From Ascaris suum (Eukaryota; Nematoda; Chromadorea; Rhabditida; Ascarididae): DNA of 64,000 bases. The translations under genes and the position numbers were made by a program. The stretch spans positions 6,890,184 through 6,954,183 of the forward strand of contig CM024168.1 in assembly GCA_013433145.1 (NCBI GenBank), given 5' to 3'. Under the pieces are notes generated by a model. The model did no database searches. It was not told the origin of the DNA and saw only the letters and a list, made by a program, of their open reading frames with translations. Numbering within the stretch: the stretch's first letter is position 1; every line of letters begins with the position of its first letter. Positions 50,501-61,739 of the stretch are shown one piece after another.

Positions 50501-53369
50501 AACATTACCCAAAAAATGATACATTTCGTGCTGTAGACACTTTACCAACGCGAATGCTTTACTAAAACAAATACTCACAAAGGCTAAACTAGCCAACCAA
50601 AAAACCCACAGATTACTAATATACGCGTTTTTCTTCCTCACTTGCAAGTTAAAGCTCTCGAAAAACTGAACACAGGGTACGTACCTTTCCCGGAAGAAAA
50701 TCCTTCCGATTCTATACCTGGCTCTTGTAACTCTATGCAGTTTCCGCTCGAAGACGTCTGCAACAGTTGAGTAAAAACAGTTTTTTTGTGACTCAACCCC
50801 CTCCAACTGAGAAGGGACACCGACCAGAAATGCACGAAAGACAACAAAACTTTGATCAATGACCTTTTTTGAGTTCAAGTACCCGCCCTGATTGAATGCA
50901 GCACCGTCAAGTTGCGCACGTTTCGAAATAAAATTGAAACAAATACGCATCCATGCAAACCTACAGCTACTTGCGTAACAACGAACGGCACAAATTTCGC
51001 ATCGATTTGTCTCGAATTTAAAAAAAGCTCACATAAAAAGGCAGCCTTGCTATGATCGTCTCTCTGTCCTTTTCGCATCGCTCTCTACGTTGAGATTTAT
51101 ATCATCATGCAGCCGGTTGACGCCTTGCAAGAACCTGTGAACGCCAACTCTTGACAAGGTAACGCACCATCTTTTCCTTATTATTAGCGCCTGGCCTTCC
51201 ACTCGCTTCGCAAGCGTGGAAATATTCCCACAACTTGCTGTGCCTTCGTTTAGATCGGGACGGGACAGTCGCACCTTTCCATTCTAGCCTAAAGTGATGG
51301 CTTATGTTGCAGACTGTCGTATTCTTGTGCAAACCATCTACTGGTTGCGTTTGCTGTCATTCATATCATAAATACTTCCAGCAATTTGTTCATTCTGCGG
51401 TCTTTTCGTCTTCTTCAAGGACGATCTCATATAAAAAACCGGAATCAGCGGGCACCATGCGCGTCTTCAAGGCGTCGCTGTCCATTCAGCTCCAGCCTCG
51501 ACTATCCACATTTATATGACCTAAGATGTCATAAACATTTGCAAGCACAACAGCAAAAAACGAATCAAAAGAAGAAATGAATCACTCGAGTCTATACCAG
51601 AATTGCTGGAAAGGAAATCAGAACACGAATCAATAGGCGAGAGATAACAGATACTTCAATATTCAGGACGAGATGGAAAGGCAAAAATTGACAGTTCATA
51701 ATAAAACGGAAGCATTACCTACTTAATGAAACGTTAAAGAACCAGCAATTCACATTTCACTGTACATGGAGGTCGTACTTTCTAAAAAAGCGCTGTATGA
51801 TATGTCAACTATAACGAGAAGTGATCTATCGAGACACATCTCAGAATGCATTAAACCTGGAATTGCAGAAGAAGCCTAACGAGGTAAGCATTGCTGATGG
51901 TAAGAGTGAATCAGAATCTTCCAGAGAAAAGAACAATGAAAGGGTGCTTCGTTTTGATTCTGTCATCAAAAAAAAATCAGTCAAATAATATTCGGATATT
52001 CGGTAATACTAAGAGCACCAGTCTCTTTAAAGTGAAATACAGTAATTTCTGTAAGATTCTGGACCTCGAGAAGTCGACAGGAAGTAATTAAACAAATTGA
52101 AGGCCGAAATAAGCGTCATGAATGCCTCAAAGGAGTGAAAAAAGTACAGGTCGATCTCGTCGTTAAACAGGTGAAAAGCGGATTGCATCGGCCCTGAATT
52201 TAAAAGAACCGAAAACGGCTCAAAAATGGGTGAATCATGACATTCTAATCAGGCTGTCTTTCTTACGACAGTTTGTGAATTTAGTGCTCGCGCAGACACA
52301 AAGACCAAGAAAAGTGAGGGTCACTGAGATTGCCAAACAGCAAGACTGTCGAAATGATGCCAGACTTTTTTCCGTCGGAGTGATCACAGATATATCACCT
52401 CAGCTATCACATGCACTAAAGTTGATCTGCTACCTTTATTCTAAATAATAGCTCAGTGATTTGATATATCGATCCGGTGCAAACTTCTTCCTCAGTTGTG
52501 TTTTATCCAGCAAATTAAGGAAAATGAAATAAGATGAATATATACTACAAATATAAATCGTTCAGTGTTGAAGCGGTCTAGGTGTTACACTGTCATATCT
52601 GTAGGCAAATCGGAAATCTGTGGCCATCAGTCGAGGGAGATAAAATTTAACAAGAATTTGTTTGCGATATTCATTGATGCCCACCATATCGGTCGCCCAC
52701 CGTTTCGAGTGCACAAATGGCAGACGTTGCAATAAGTGGGAATATGCGCCAGCGAAACAAGCACATTATGTGCTTTTTGCAACCATGCTCATAAAGACAT
52801 TGCCCGAAATAACATGCAGAGATAACTTGCACTCGCAGATTAAAATAGTTTCGCATAGTTTCATTACTCGAGCGATTCCACAACCGAAACAAACCTTTTC
52901 TGGGACGAACTGCAAGGTAAAATTGATTTGCATAGTACATTTATATGACAATGATATATATAATGAGCGACCAGTTGAAAGAAATTAGATAAGAGGTCAA
53001 TTATGATTGGTATTATACTTGCCAAATCCGAAGATTCTGGAGAAACAGACAAATAGACACGACACGCGTAAATAAGCTCGGGCACGACGTCATCAGTTTT
53101 TAGCAAACATAAATTCTATGAAATCCTCAAAACGAGTTTTCATATTTGCGGTATCGTTGGTAGCGGATCGAAAAACGCGCAAAAACATTCGTAAGCGATG
53201 TTTTGCTCATTGATCATCATTTTGAACGCAGATCGCTTTCAATTCTATAATGCATTAATGGCGGTAAATCTATGGAGTAACGGGACTTGGATCGGCGCCT
53301 GTCGCTGTACTCCTCGGTGACGGGCAGCACATAAGCGAGGCGTAGAACCCATAAGCGTCCGGTCAGCAA

Positions 53370-53861
53370 ATGACCGTGGAGAGTGCGAGGACTGTAGACA
53401 ATTTAACTCTCGCATTTTCACTTTTCCTCTCTTTCCACCATTACCAATCCATGAATCCTTATTTAGCCGGAGCCGTCAACGTTGCCGTTTTTTTCTTTTT
53501 CGGAATACTCAATGCATATGCGATTATTGTTCTCCAAAGAAATGTGTTTCCTGTTTCTGCTATTCATATAAGACTCTCTTCATTTACAAATTCTAGGACG
53601 ATTCGTCAGCCAAGTGGTTGCCCATGGGAAGAATCGATTCAACACATAGGCAATAAGCACATAACTCATAAAGTGAGAAAAAGAAAAATGAGCCAATCAA
53701 ATGAAACATTTTTTGAAAGCTCCTTCAACACCGTTTATGAAGAAATTTATTTGCGCCTTTGCAGTGATTCATCGGTTGTTCTGTGTGTTCAATGTGCCGA
53801 AATTTTGACACTGTCTTTTCCCAGGAACTTGTTTCTCCAAGTTTGTTTTCACGTGAATTGA
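53370..53861 (+). CDS. Unassigned open frame (163 aa)
   Basis: The longest single open frame in the window. It has one clearly hydrophobic stretch (about residues 32-54, AGAVNVAVFFFFGILNAYAI) that could span a membrane, then a basic region and a second half without features. No splice-site support, no family, no paralogue in the window. It may be chance. Confidence 0.15.
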   Translation: MTVESARTVDNLTLAFSLFLSFHHYQSMNPYLAGAVNVAVFFFFGILNAYAIIVLQRNVFPVSAIHIRLSSFTNSRTIRQPSGCPWEESIQHIGNKHITHKVRKRKMSQSNETFFESSFNTVYEEIYLRLCSDSSVVLCVQCAEILTLSFPRNLFLQVCFHVN

Positions 53862-54739
53862 ACGCAGCACATCATATTGACGGTTATGTGTGCATATATG
53901 TCGATAAATGATCACTTCACAAGGCAGACATAAACAGAGCAAAAATCATACTGCTCGAATAGGCAGAAGAAAGCAAACAAAAAGTTGTTCTCATTTTTTA
54001 ATGAGTTCGGTGAAGGATTTTATAGCTAATCGGGAGATAATGATGTGAAAGTAAATTGCGTATAGTATGTTTTTGCGACATAAATAGCCGAAAATCGCAC
54101 TACAGTTCACTTTCGATTTCTCTTTATTTCGATGTGACGTAGGCTTCCATAGAAGGCGCATTTTCAAACGTAAAGACGTTTCTGCCCCAATCTTCTTAGT
54201 TAGCGGAATTCACTGATTACTTCCTCTAGAGGAGTTTCCCTGAGCTTGTGCCAACCTCTTACAGCTCAAAAGATGTCACTACTCTATCAACATGCTTTTC
54301 GTGTTGAAATATCGAATAATTAAGAAGCTAGATCAAGAAAGCGTACTTTCAAAGCAAAAAATGATCGAGGTATGGAAATTAATGATTGGTGCTGAGCTCG
54401 GCAGAAAATAAGCTAGAGGAGGTTGTGAGGAATCACTCACTGAAAACGACTAGGCTTTTTTATTTCTTCATGGATTTTCAATTTTGAAAATCAATTTGGA
54501 ATAAAGCTAGCGAACAAAGAAACAAAAAGAGTACCGTACGGAATAACCGTTCTCCTAGTTCATCAGGGTGCTGCTAAGAACCATTTTTATGTGACCGCTA
54601 AGAAGTGCTTATGAGGGCATTGCTAGGCTCATTATGGTGGTTTTAAGGGCACTATGTATCCCTCAATATTTATGTCGAGTTATTGACCTCAATGCCATCA
54701 ACAGCTCAGAGTGAAGAATCTGAGATGATTCTAGAAGGA

Positions 54740-54752
54740 GGGGGGGGGGGGG
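54740..54752. repeat. Poly-G tract (G13)
   Basis: Thirteen consecutive G on the + strand, about 0.7 kb upstream of the + strand PI-3-like gene. Confidence 0.95.
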
Positions 54753-55433
54753 TGAAAATATGATGAACATAATGCTCAGGCGGATATAACAGAATCTGCT
54801 GGTTTAAAAGCTTGCAAATATGTTTTCAAGAAAAAACTCATTAATTTGCAGCAATCATCGTAACCAGCGACAACAATGAATCATCCGATAAGGTAAGCAC
54901 ACCTGAAATCCTAATCTTCTATCTGAATCAAAGTTAAACCTCTCAACCAGACGATTCCTTGCAGACGATGAGAACGTCGCTGCACTGAATCGTCAACAGT
55001 AGTGAAACAACATCGACAGGTTTTATTACGGGTCAAAGGTGTACCTCACAATTATCTTATTTCCTGAAAACGTTTATAAGCCAAAGGGATCGAAAATGAC
55101 GCTATTGAAGACATTCTGTGATGTGATGTTCACGCTTCGCCTTGCCGTTGATTTCGGTATTGGCCGAACCGTGTTCCGTGTTTTTGTCTACACGTCACTC
55201 CCTCCGACCTTTGGAAAAAGGTATCACTGCAGCTACCTCTAATATTCTAAGACCTTCATCGAAGCAGTATGAAAAACGATGAGTGGGTAGCGAGCTCATT
55301 ATGCTTCAACGAGTATTTTTATGATCTATGTGGAAAACAACGAATTTTCGATTTCTATTTCATTATTGAAAGCAAATGAGGATTCACAAAGATTTATGCC
55401 GACCGCTTAATAGAACCGAAAAAGTGTCGAGTG

Positions 55434-55443
55434 GAAATTACAG
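55434..55443 (+). promoter_or_regulatory. Candidate spliced-leader acceptor, + strand PI-3-like gene
   Basis: GGAAATTACAG ends 21 nt before the proposed ATG at 55465, the short leader length usual for trans-spliced nematode mRNAs. Confidence 0.4.
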
Positions 55444-55464
55444 TGTCATAGAAGTGCGAATAAA

Positions 55465-58400
55465 ATGCTGAAGTCTTATTTCACAATTGTGCTGCAGTGC
55501 TTCATTAGTGAGTACAGCGATCCTATAAATTACAAGCAGAAATTTTGTTTTCTCGATAGTGAGAGTGAATATTCAAATCTGCAAGCTAGAGTGACCAATC
55601 AACAAGAGGCTTCCGAATAGTACAAGAAATTGAAAGATTCAGTGGAAACGAGTAGAAAATATAACATGGTTTCATGAGATTATGAGATGTCATGCAACTC
55701 AGATGTCAAATTCCTTTAGCATGAGCCATTTAAGCTGCATCTAATGAGATATAATAAACAAAGTCGTCGAAAATTTCAGCATAGTTCTATCCATCATATT
55801 TTTGGTGCAAACGATAAACGCCCTGGTATACTACATTGCAACGTCATCTGATATCTGCGTTGTCTCAGTAAGTTTTACTGCGAATAAAATATCGAGTTTA
55901 TTGTTAAAAAGGATCATGGGCTGAGATGATCTTCATATTATCTTTTTGGGGCTACGGTAATAAAGTGAGGAAGATTCAGAAAGCCAGAATAGAGGGTACA
56001 CGTTATGGTCACTAATACTGGCGAATAGGTGTGAGCACCTGAGTTGGGAACTACAACACGAAGGGATTCGCAGCGATGTTCTGTGTTTTTCTTTGGAAGA
56101 GGAATGCTGTGAACTGTGAAATGTTTGGCATACTTTCATTATGCAGCATGGCTACTTTGTAGAGATGCCCTTGAACGCTTCATTTCCGATTCACTGGCTC
56201 CCAATGGAGAAAAACAATTTTTGGAAACATACGGAAACTGCCGAAGAGCCTTAATTTTGCACTGAATTGAGAGATGCGGTGGTTTTACGGGCCCAAAGCA
56301 CAATCGACTCCTTCGGCAGCTCCATCTTTTAAGTTTCCTTTGTTGTGCGACCTATGAACTGTCAATTTTCGGATTTGGCTCTTTTGGTGCGCCCCCAAAC
56401 ATCTTGATCTCGATTCATTGAGAACTTTGGTCATCCCCAGTCCTGTGTGGGAAATTCCTGCATGGTGCCAACCCTGGTTCGCCGTTCTCTTATTTCTCTT
56501 GCGTGCCCAATCCGTGGCCTCTACTTGCCTCTACTTTTGCAATATGCACACACATACACGCAGGCACACACGCGTGAGGAGTTCAGGATTCCAATGACCG
56601 CCTCGAAGTGGATGGAATTCCTTCGTCAGTAGAAGAAAGGTCTTGGGTTCACAAGTTCCATGTGTCTGTGTGACTGCGTTCATGTGTCTGCGACATGTCC
56701 CTAACTTTTTTCCGTGCTCGACCAAGGTGAATTATGGTACACCGGGTTTGATGTGGTCAACTGGGAACCCTCCTTCTCTGAGATGTTGAGACCCTTTCCT
56801 TAAAACAAATACTAAAAGTTGATGTTTCATCAGCATTTGCATGTGGAGAATTTAATTCAGCGAGTTTAATCCCATCTAACGTTTAATTCACTGCCTCAAT
56901 GATCCCTACTCTATATCGGCGACTTTTCTATTGCCCATACACACCTGACTTACAGAGTGAACCTGAGAAGTAAATCAGTATATCTGATGACTGTGGGGAC
57001 AGAGCTCCTTAGAAGCTCCTTAGAACTGTACACATTCGAAGCATATCATGCTGTATCTGTGAGTGGATAAGCCCACAACACTTCATGTGTCAATTTGCAT
57101 GGCTATCGATTTTCCACATCATTCATGCCTTCAAACAAGTTGTTGTATTAATAAATCTCAAGTGTTATTCTCGAAGTCAGACCAAGCCGTTTCGTTGGTC
57201 AGGGACCTCATGTCAGTTTTTTATAACTTTCGTGGGAGTGGCCTTCTATTCATCAAAGAGGGTATCTAAATCAAGAGTCTTTTCTGCTGGCAATCGGCTT
57301 CCTATTCCAAGAAGTATCCTGATTCATATTTCTATACTAACCCACTCAGCGCCTGTATAACGCTAACGACCCTGATAAAGGTTTATTTCAGGATGGCGTT
57401 CTTTACGTCAACGGCGTTTATGAACGTAACCTAACTCGATTAGAAAACGAAGCAGTGCGCGCTTACATGAAGGAGTACAATAACTATACTGCTGTACGAA
57501 CTCAACTTTGTTACCTTTATTCACTATTAGACGAACCGACTTCCATCTTTTGATTTATTCAGCTTGGTGTTTTTATCAATGAAATCGTTAGCGGGTATCT
57601 AGGAAGCACAAACGTCGATGGACCGAATACCCCTGACGGTAGGAAGCATGGTCGGATGAATCTTACATAATGAGCGGCCGCACCAGTCCTCAAAAACGTC
57701 GCTTGGCTTCCTCGAGACACGCGACAAGTCGCATGTTCAAAATTATACAATAGAGATGGATGGCGGCAACTTATGTGAGATGAAAACATAAATTTCAGCT
57801 GATCTCTTTATATTATTGAAATCAAGATATTGGGATTGCCGTGGCTCAAGATTTCATCTCATTCACACAGACGTATTCGGCGTCGGAAATAAGAAGAAGA
57901 ATGCACAGAGGCGAGATTGTTTATTTGAATACAAGTTACTTGTGTGGAAGAAACGAATAACAGCAACAGATCCTTTTTTAAATGGTCAGTTAAGGGATGT
58001 GGCATTTTTCCATCGGAGTCAACCTCAATCTGTGCATTTAGCAGCCGGCAATCTTTCCGTTCACATTTTTTGAATTTTTATGAACTCACAGTAGTTGGCT
58101 TGTAGCTCGCTGCTTCCATCAGCGATAACTGCAAGTGGATCGCTTGTAGTTTTCGATGGTCGTCGACCACTATTCCTGTTTCAGAATGTGAAAACGGCAG
58201 ATTTTCATTGCCCTGAGAGAGGCAGGTACAAATGTGATGAAAGTAGCGGTGAGTTTCTAGAAAGTTACATGCTCGATTGTCGAAACGAGTGATATCGGAT
58301 TAATGTATTGCTCCCAAATGGTGCACTCAGTTTTTTCTTGAGGAATTTTCGTTGTCTCTAATTTTGACGGTTGAATCTCTATAGCAACTGGAAAAATACG

Positions 58401-59943
58401 ATAATTCGCCGCCGAGACCTGAAGACGCGAGTATGCGACCACCAATTCCTCCAACTACACCCGCCTTTTGCAACAACAGAACAGTTTATTATCTAAAGGG
58501 ATGTATGATCACGGTACGTCTCTGTTTCTGTTTTTGACATTTTGAACGCGTAGTGAAAATGTGGCAGCCCCATTTTTAAGCGATTAGGAGTTGCAGTAGC
58601 TAATTTCAGCAGGCTAAAGGATAAGAGTCTTTCAGAGCAGAGCTAGTGCACAGTTATGTGAAACCTAATTGCCTCTAGCCACACGGTGTAAGGTCAAAGA
58701 AGTATAAGCAAACAAAGCTTCCTAACTGATAAAGCGATCACCTTCTTGGGGAAATGCATTACTTTCAGTTATTTCAACGGATGAATTCACAAAAAGCGCA
58801 TATCCCACTACTTCGGTTTGTGCAGTGTCCCACCCGCTTGACTAACGACAACACTGCTACATTTTCCGAATGCCCTTCAGTACACAAGCACATATCGATT
58901 GAATTCGTCGCCCAACTTTTCTACGCTAAGTCGTCTGAGTTATGCTGTTATTTAAAAGACATCGATAAATCTTAATATTGTAAATGAATCACAAGAGTCA
59001 TTTAATTCAGGATAACATGCTGTTCATAAATGGCCAATACATCCGTGACATATCGAAGGAGGAAGCAAAAAGACTAGACACTTTCGAGAACAATACCACA
59101 AGTATATGGATTACCTCGAACAGGTGACTCGATGAATAACTTGAATGGTTTTCTTCTAGGAAAGATCGGCCGAAAAGAATATTCGCCTTCCTTCCTATTC
59201 AAACTCTCCACCAAACTAGGATTCCTCTTTTCGGCTTCGGCATTTTAACTGGAAAGAATTTCTCTTTCCCAAGTTTGGAACTGTCAGTTAGTAACTGCTT
59301 TAATGACCAACATTTGTCTTTACTCGTCTTTGAACTACTCAAATAGCAAAATTACTTGATAGAGGAAAAACAATCCACGATAACTCTTACAGTGGGTTAC
59401 ATAAAGCTGCGACAGTCGCTCAGGGATGACTGCGTGGTTCTGGATTTTCCCTGTCACTTTCATGGCAACATTGGTTTTCGCCTTTCGCTTTCCCTCGCAG
59501 AGTGAAAAACATGGGTCATCCACTCCCTGTGCAAGCCACAAATTCCAACAAGCAAAACTGTCTTTTCGAAACGTCGTCTGGAAATCACACAAAATTCAAG
59601 AGCCTATTTGTACATATTGATTTCCAAACCGCAAAAGAAAAACTTTCCCTTATGACGCTTAGCTGTAAATGTTTTTTAATCGCTTTTTATGCATTGGCTG
59701 TCATCCTCTTTCTAAATAAGCCGTTAAAACCATTAAAGCACGTAATCATTATTGCGGCCAAATGGCTGTTCCACCTCGCTCTAACTAACGACTTGTAATT
59801 TATGCGCTTATTTTGAGGCATATTCGCAATACGAATACGATTACTACGATGAGGATGCGTGGATATTATCAGCGATCTCACAAGATCCAACAATGGCTCC
59901 AGTATCTCCTCCTGAAGATCCACAAATATGTATAGAACTCTAA
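55465..59943 (+). CDS. PI-3-like aspartic protease inhibitor (pepsin inhibitor-3/aspin family), plus copy
   Basis: Second secreted PI-3-type inhibitor. Exons: 55465-55507, 55785-55867, 57392-57493, 58385-58513, 59011-59123, 59818-59943 (TAA). Exons 1 and 2 give a typical signal peptide (MLKSYFTIVLQCFI then ILSIIFLVQTINA) and a mature start LVYYIATSSDICVVS that parallels the N-terminal strand of Ascaris PI-3, the part known to insert beside the pepsin active site. Exon 3 is repeat 1 (GVLYVNGVYERNLT). Exon 4 is the proline hinge with PAFCNNRTVYYLKGC. Exon 5 is repeat 2 (MLFINGQYIRDISKEE). Exon 6 is an acidic Tyr/Asp tail and DPQICIEL. Total is 596 nt, one short of a multiple of three: exon 5 is 113 nt between phase-0 introns, with the frame lost near the A5 run at 59067-59071. 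The exon 2 acceptor (CATAG) and exon 6 acceptor (TTTGAG) are atypical. Confidence 0.85.
59067..59071 (+). other. Apparent one-base deficit in exon 5 of the PI-3-like gene
   Basis: Upstream of this A5 run the exon reads QYIRDISKEEAK in one frame. From 59079 the family-like continuation (HFREQYHKYMDYLEQ) lies in another frame and runs exactly to a CAG/GTGACT donor in phase 0, which fits exon 6. Staying in the first frame gives a phase-2 junction and a product unlike the family. One more A in the run would reconcile both halves. Confidence 0.6.
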
Positions 59944-60024
59944 TATCTTCTAATACATTCGACGGAACTATTTCCTGTCACCTTAAATGCATTTCAAAAA
60001 TATCCATGACAACTGAATGTTATC

Positions 60025-60030
60025 AATAAA
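60025..60030 (+). terminator. Polyadenylation signal, + strand PI-3-like gene
   Basis: AATAAA 82 nt downstream of the TAA stop, the first such hexamer after the gene. Confidence 0.6.
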
Positions 60031-60200
60031 TTTCACAAGCATTATAACAGAAGCACGACAGCTACAACTCTTCATCAAGAACGACCAATCAAGGAGGTAT
60101 CGTCTAGAAATGAGGATGCAGGATGGACTGCTGATCGGCTGTATTTATTTTAACATCACACTTCAAAACGTTAAAACAACTAAATAAATAAAGTTATGTG

Positions 60201-60888
60201 CAAGACCTATCTAGGTTTTCGAACACTCCGTCGTTTTTGGTGGCAGTTTCTAGTAACATGTCCCAGAGGAATGTCTCGTGGCTCTTATAAAAAGTTGATT
60301 TCAGTTTCTTTGCTGGTATTTCACTCGAAGGGAGTACCATTTTAATCGATTTTAGCAACAATTCGCTCAATTTGCTCACCTGGAGATTCTACGATGCGTA
60401 TGTAAATTGTGTTTCAGATGGGATATTATTAATAAGAATTTCTAAAGCGTTGCAATTGCCTGTTTATCAAATTGTAATGTTTCCCTCATTATTTCACCTA
60501 TCACTAGAATTTAGAATCTCTTTTTACACGAACCTGTGAAAAAGAGCGATCGACCTTTGTTTGACAGACGAATGTATTTTCAAAGCGAGGTGTTGGGCGC
60601 ACGAGAACGATGGCATTTTTTAAAAAACTGGTTGATCGATTTCCGCATATGTTTTGTATGAAACGATAGAAGAATAGGAGTGCAGCACTTGGGGACAATA
60701 CCTTACTCGTGTCTCCGGAACGAAATAATGAGGGATATGCATCTATTTTTACTTTTGAATGAACTGTAATCTTGATTAAGCAGGGATCTCTCATGCTCTT
60801 CGCCATCAGTTTAAGTGAAACAATCCACTGAGATATTATGTTACGGCCAGCTGCCACTATAAGTGTTCGAAAACCTAGTTAGGTCTTG
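60201..60888. mobile_element. Candidate non-autonomous element with 26-bp inverted ends (688 bp)
   Basis: 60201-60226 and 60863-60888 are inverted copies with a single mismatch (CAAGACCTATCTAGGTTTTC... against its complement), each containing a near-palindromic CCTAGNTAGG. The interior holds only a minus-strand frame at 60504-60857 (117 codons) with no recognisable transposase. On the right side the sequence TTAGGTCTTGTGCAAAAAT resembles mariner-type termini but points outward, so the true boundaries and family are uncertain. Confidence 0.5.
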
Positions 60889-61739
60889 TGCAAAAATCCA
60901 GAACACGAAGGCAGTCATATCCCACATTCCCTGCTTCCTCAAACAACAACCTGATGCACGAAAGCAACTGTGGGACTTTCTCGACTGCGCAATGAATATG
61001 ACGATATTTTTTATACCATACAGCAGTCGAGTGCTACGATGCATTCTCCTTGTTTGCAAATGTTGTCTTGATAAAATCGAAATGGAATGCCTAATGTCAG
61101 TGAATTCAAGTTCGAAATCGTGATCGAGTGCTGCGGTTCCGGCAAATCAATTTTTCTTCCTTTCAATTTCAATATTCTTCATCGGCAGTCTAATCAACTT
61201 TTAATACCCCCTTTCTTTTGCATAGTGCGCTCTAAATGAAAGACCCGAAATTGCTTTCACTACTTGTGTGGCCAAGAGGAACTATCTCACTTTTCGAGTT
61301 GCAAATGGCCTCGCGAGTTCAAATGGTCAATGGCCTTGCTCATACGTTTTTAACAATAAACAGTAAATGCAGTTGCAGTGGCACTTGGAAAAGCAGGGTA
61401 AAATTGGGTTCCCATATTATTGACTGTAACATCCTTCACATTCCTAGATGCCCGTCCGTCACTGTGAACAGCAAATGCATAAGCAAAGCTTCACCAACGA
61501 ATTTAACTGTAGGCGGCATATCAATTTTCCAAACGATGCGACCTCAACGACAGTATTTCTTGGAGGGGAAGGGAGATCATTCCCCGAATTTCGGGAATAA
61601 AGAAAACTGCATAAGCATTGGAATATGTGCACTGCAATAAAAAAGAAAAAAATACAAAACAATGAAGCACCTAATTCATATAAACGAGAAGCAATTCAAG
61701 CAATGAGCACGGGAAAATAACATATTCAATGATTATGTG

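Larger units (their letters stand above)
41653..55442. other. 13.8-kb region between the divergent PI-3-like genes; nothing recognised
   Basis: No frame here gave a family match. The longest are 153 codons on the minus strand (50489-50950) and 163 codons on the + strand (53370-53861). A pair of short acceptor/donor-bounded segments at about 54852-54894 and 54964 onward could be untranslated or terminal exons. A G13 tract lies at 54740-54752. Both promoters of the gene pair, and possibly shared control elements, should lie in this interval, but no site can be named. Confidence 0.45.

Noticed and set aside
50489..50950. 153-codon minus-strand frame
   Set aside because: Composition looks random apart from one hydrophobic patch; no family, and overlapping frames of similar quality nearby.
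51105..51332. Minus-strand basic 75-aa frame resembling a zinc-finger/BED transposon fragment
   Set aside because: The resemblance is only in Lys/Arg and SKLWEYF-like text; no Cys/His ligands and no neighbouring transposase.
54852..54990. Two short exon-like segments before the + strand PI-3 gene
   Set aside because: Good AG/GT borders, but the joined frame stops after a few codons and does not resemble the PI-3 family; could be untranslated exons.
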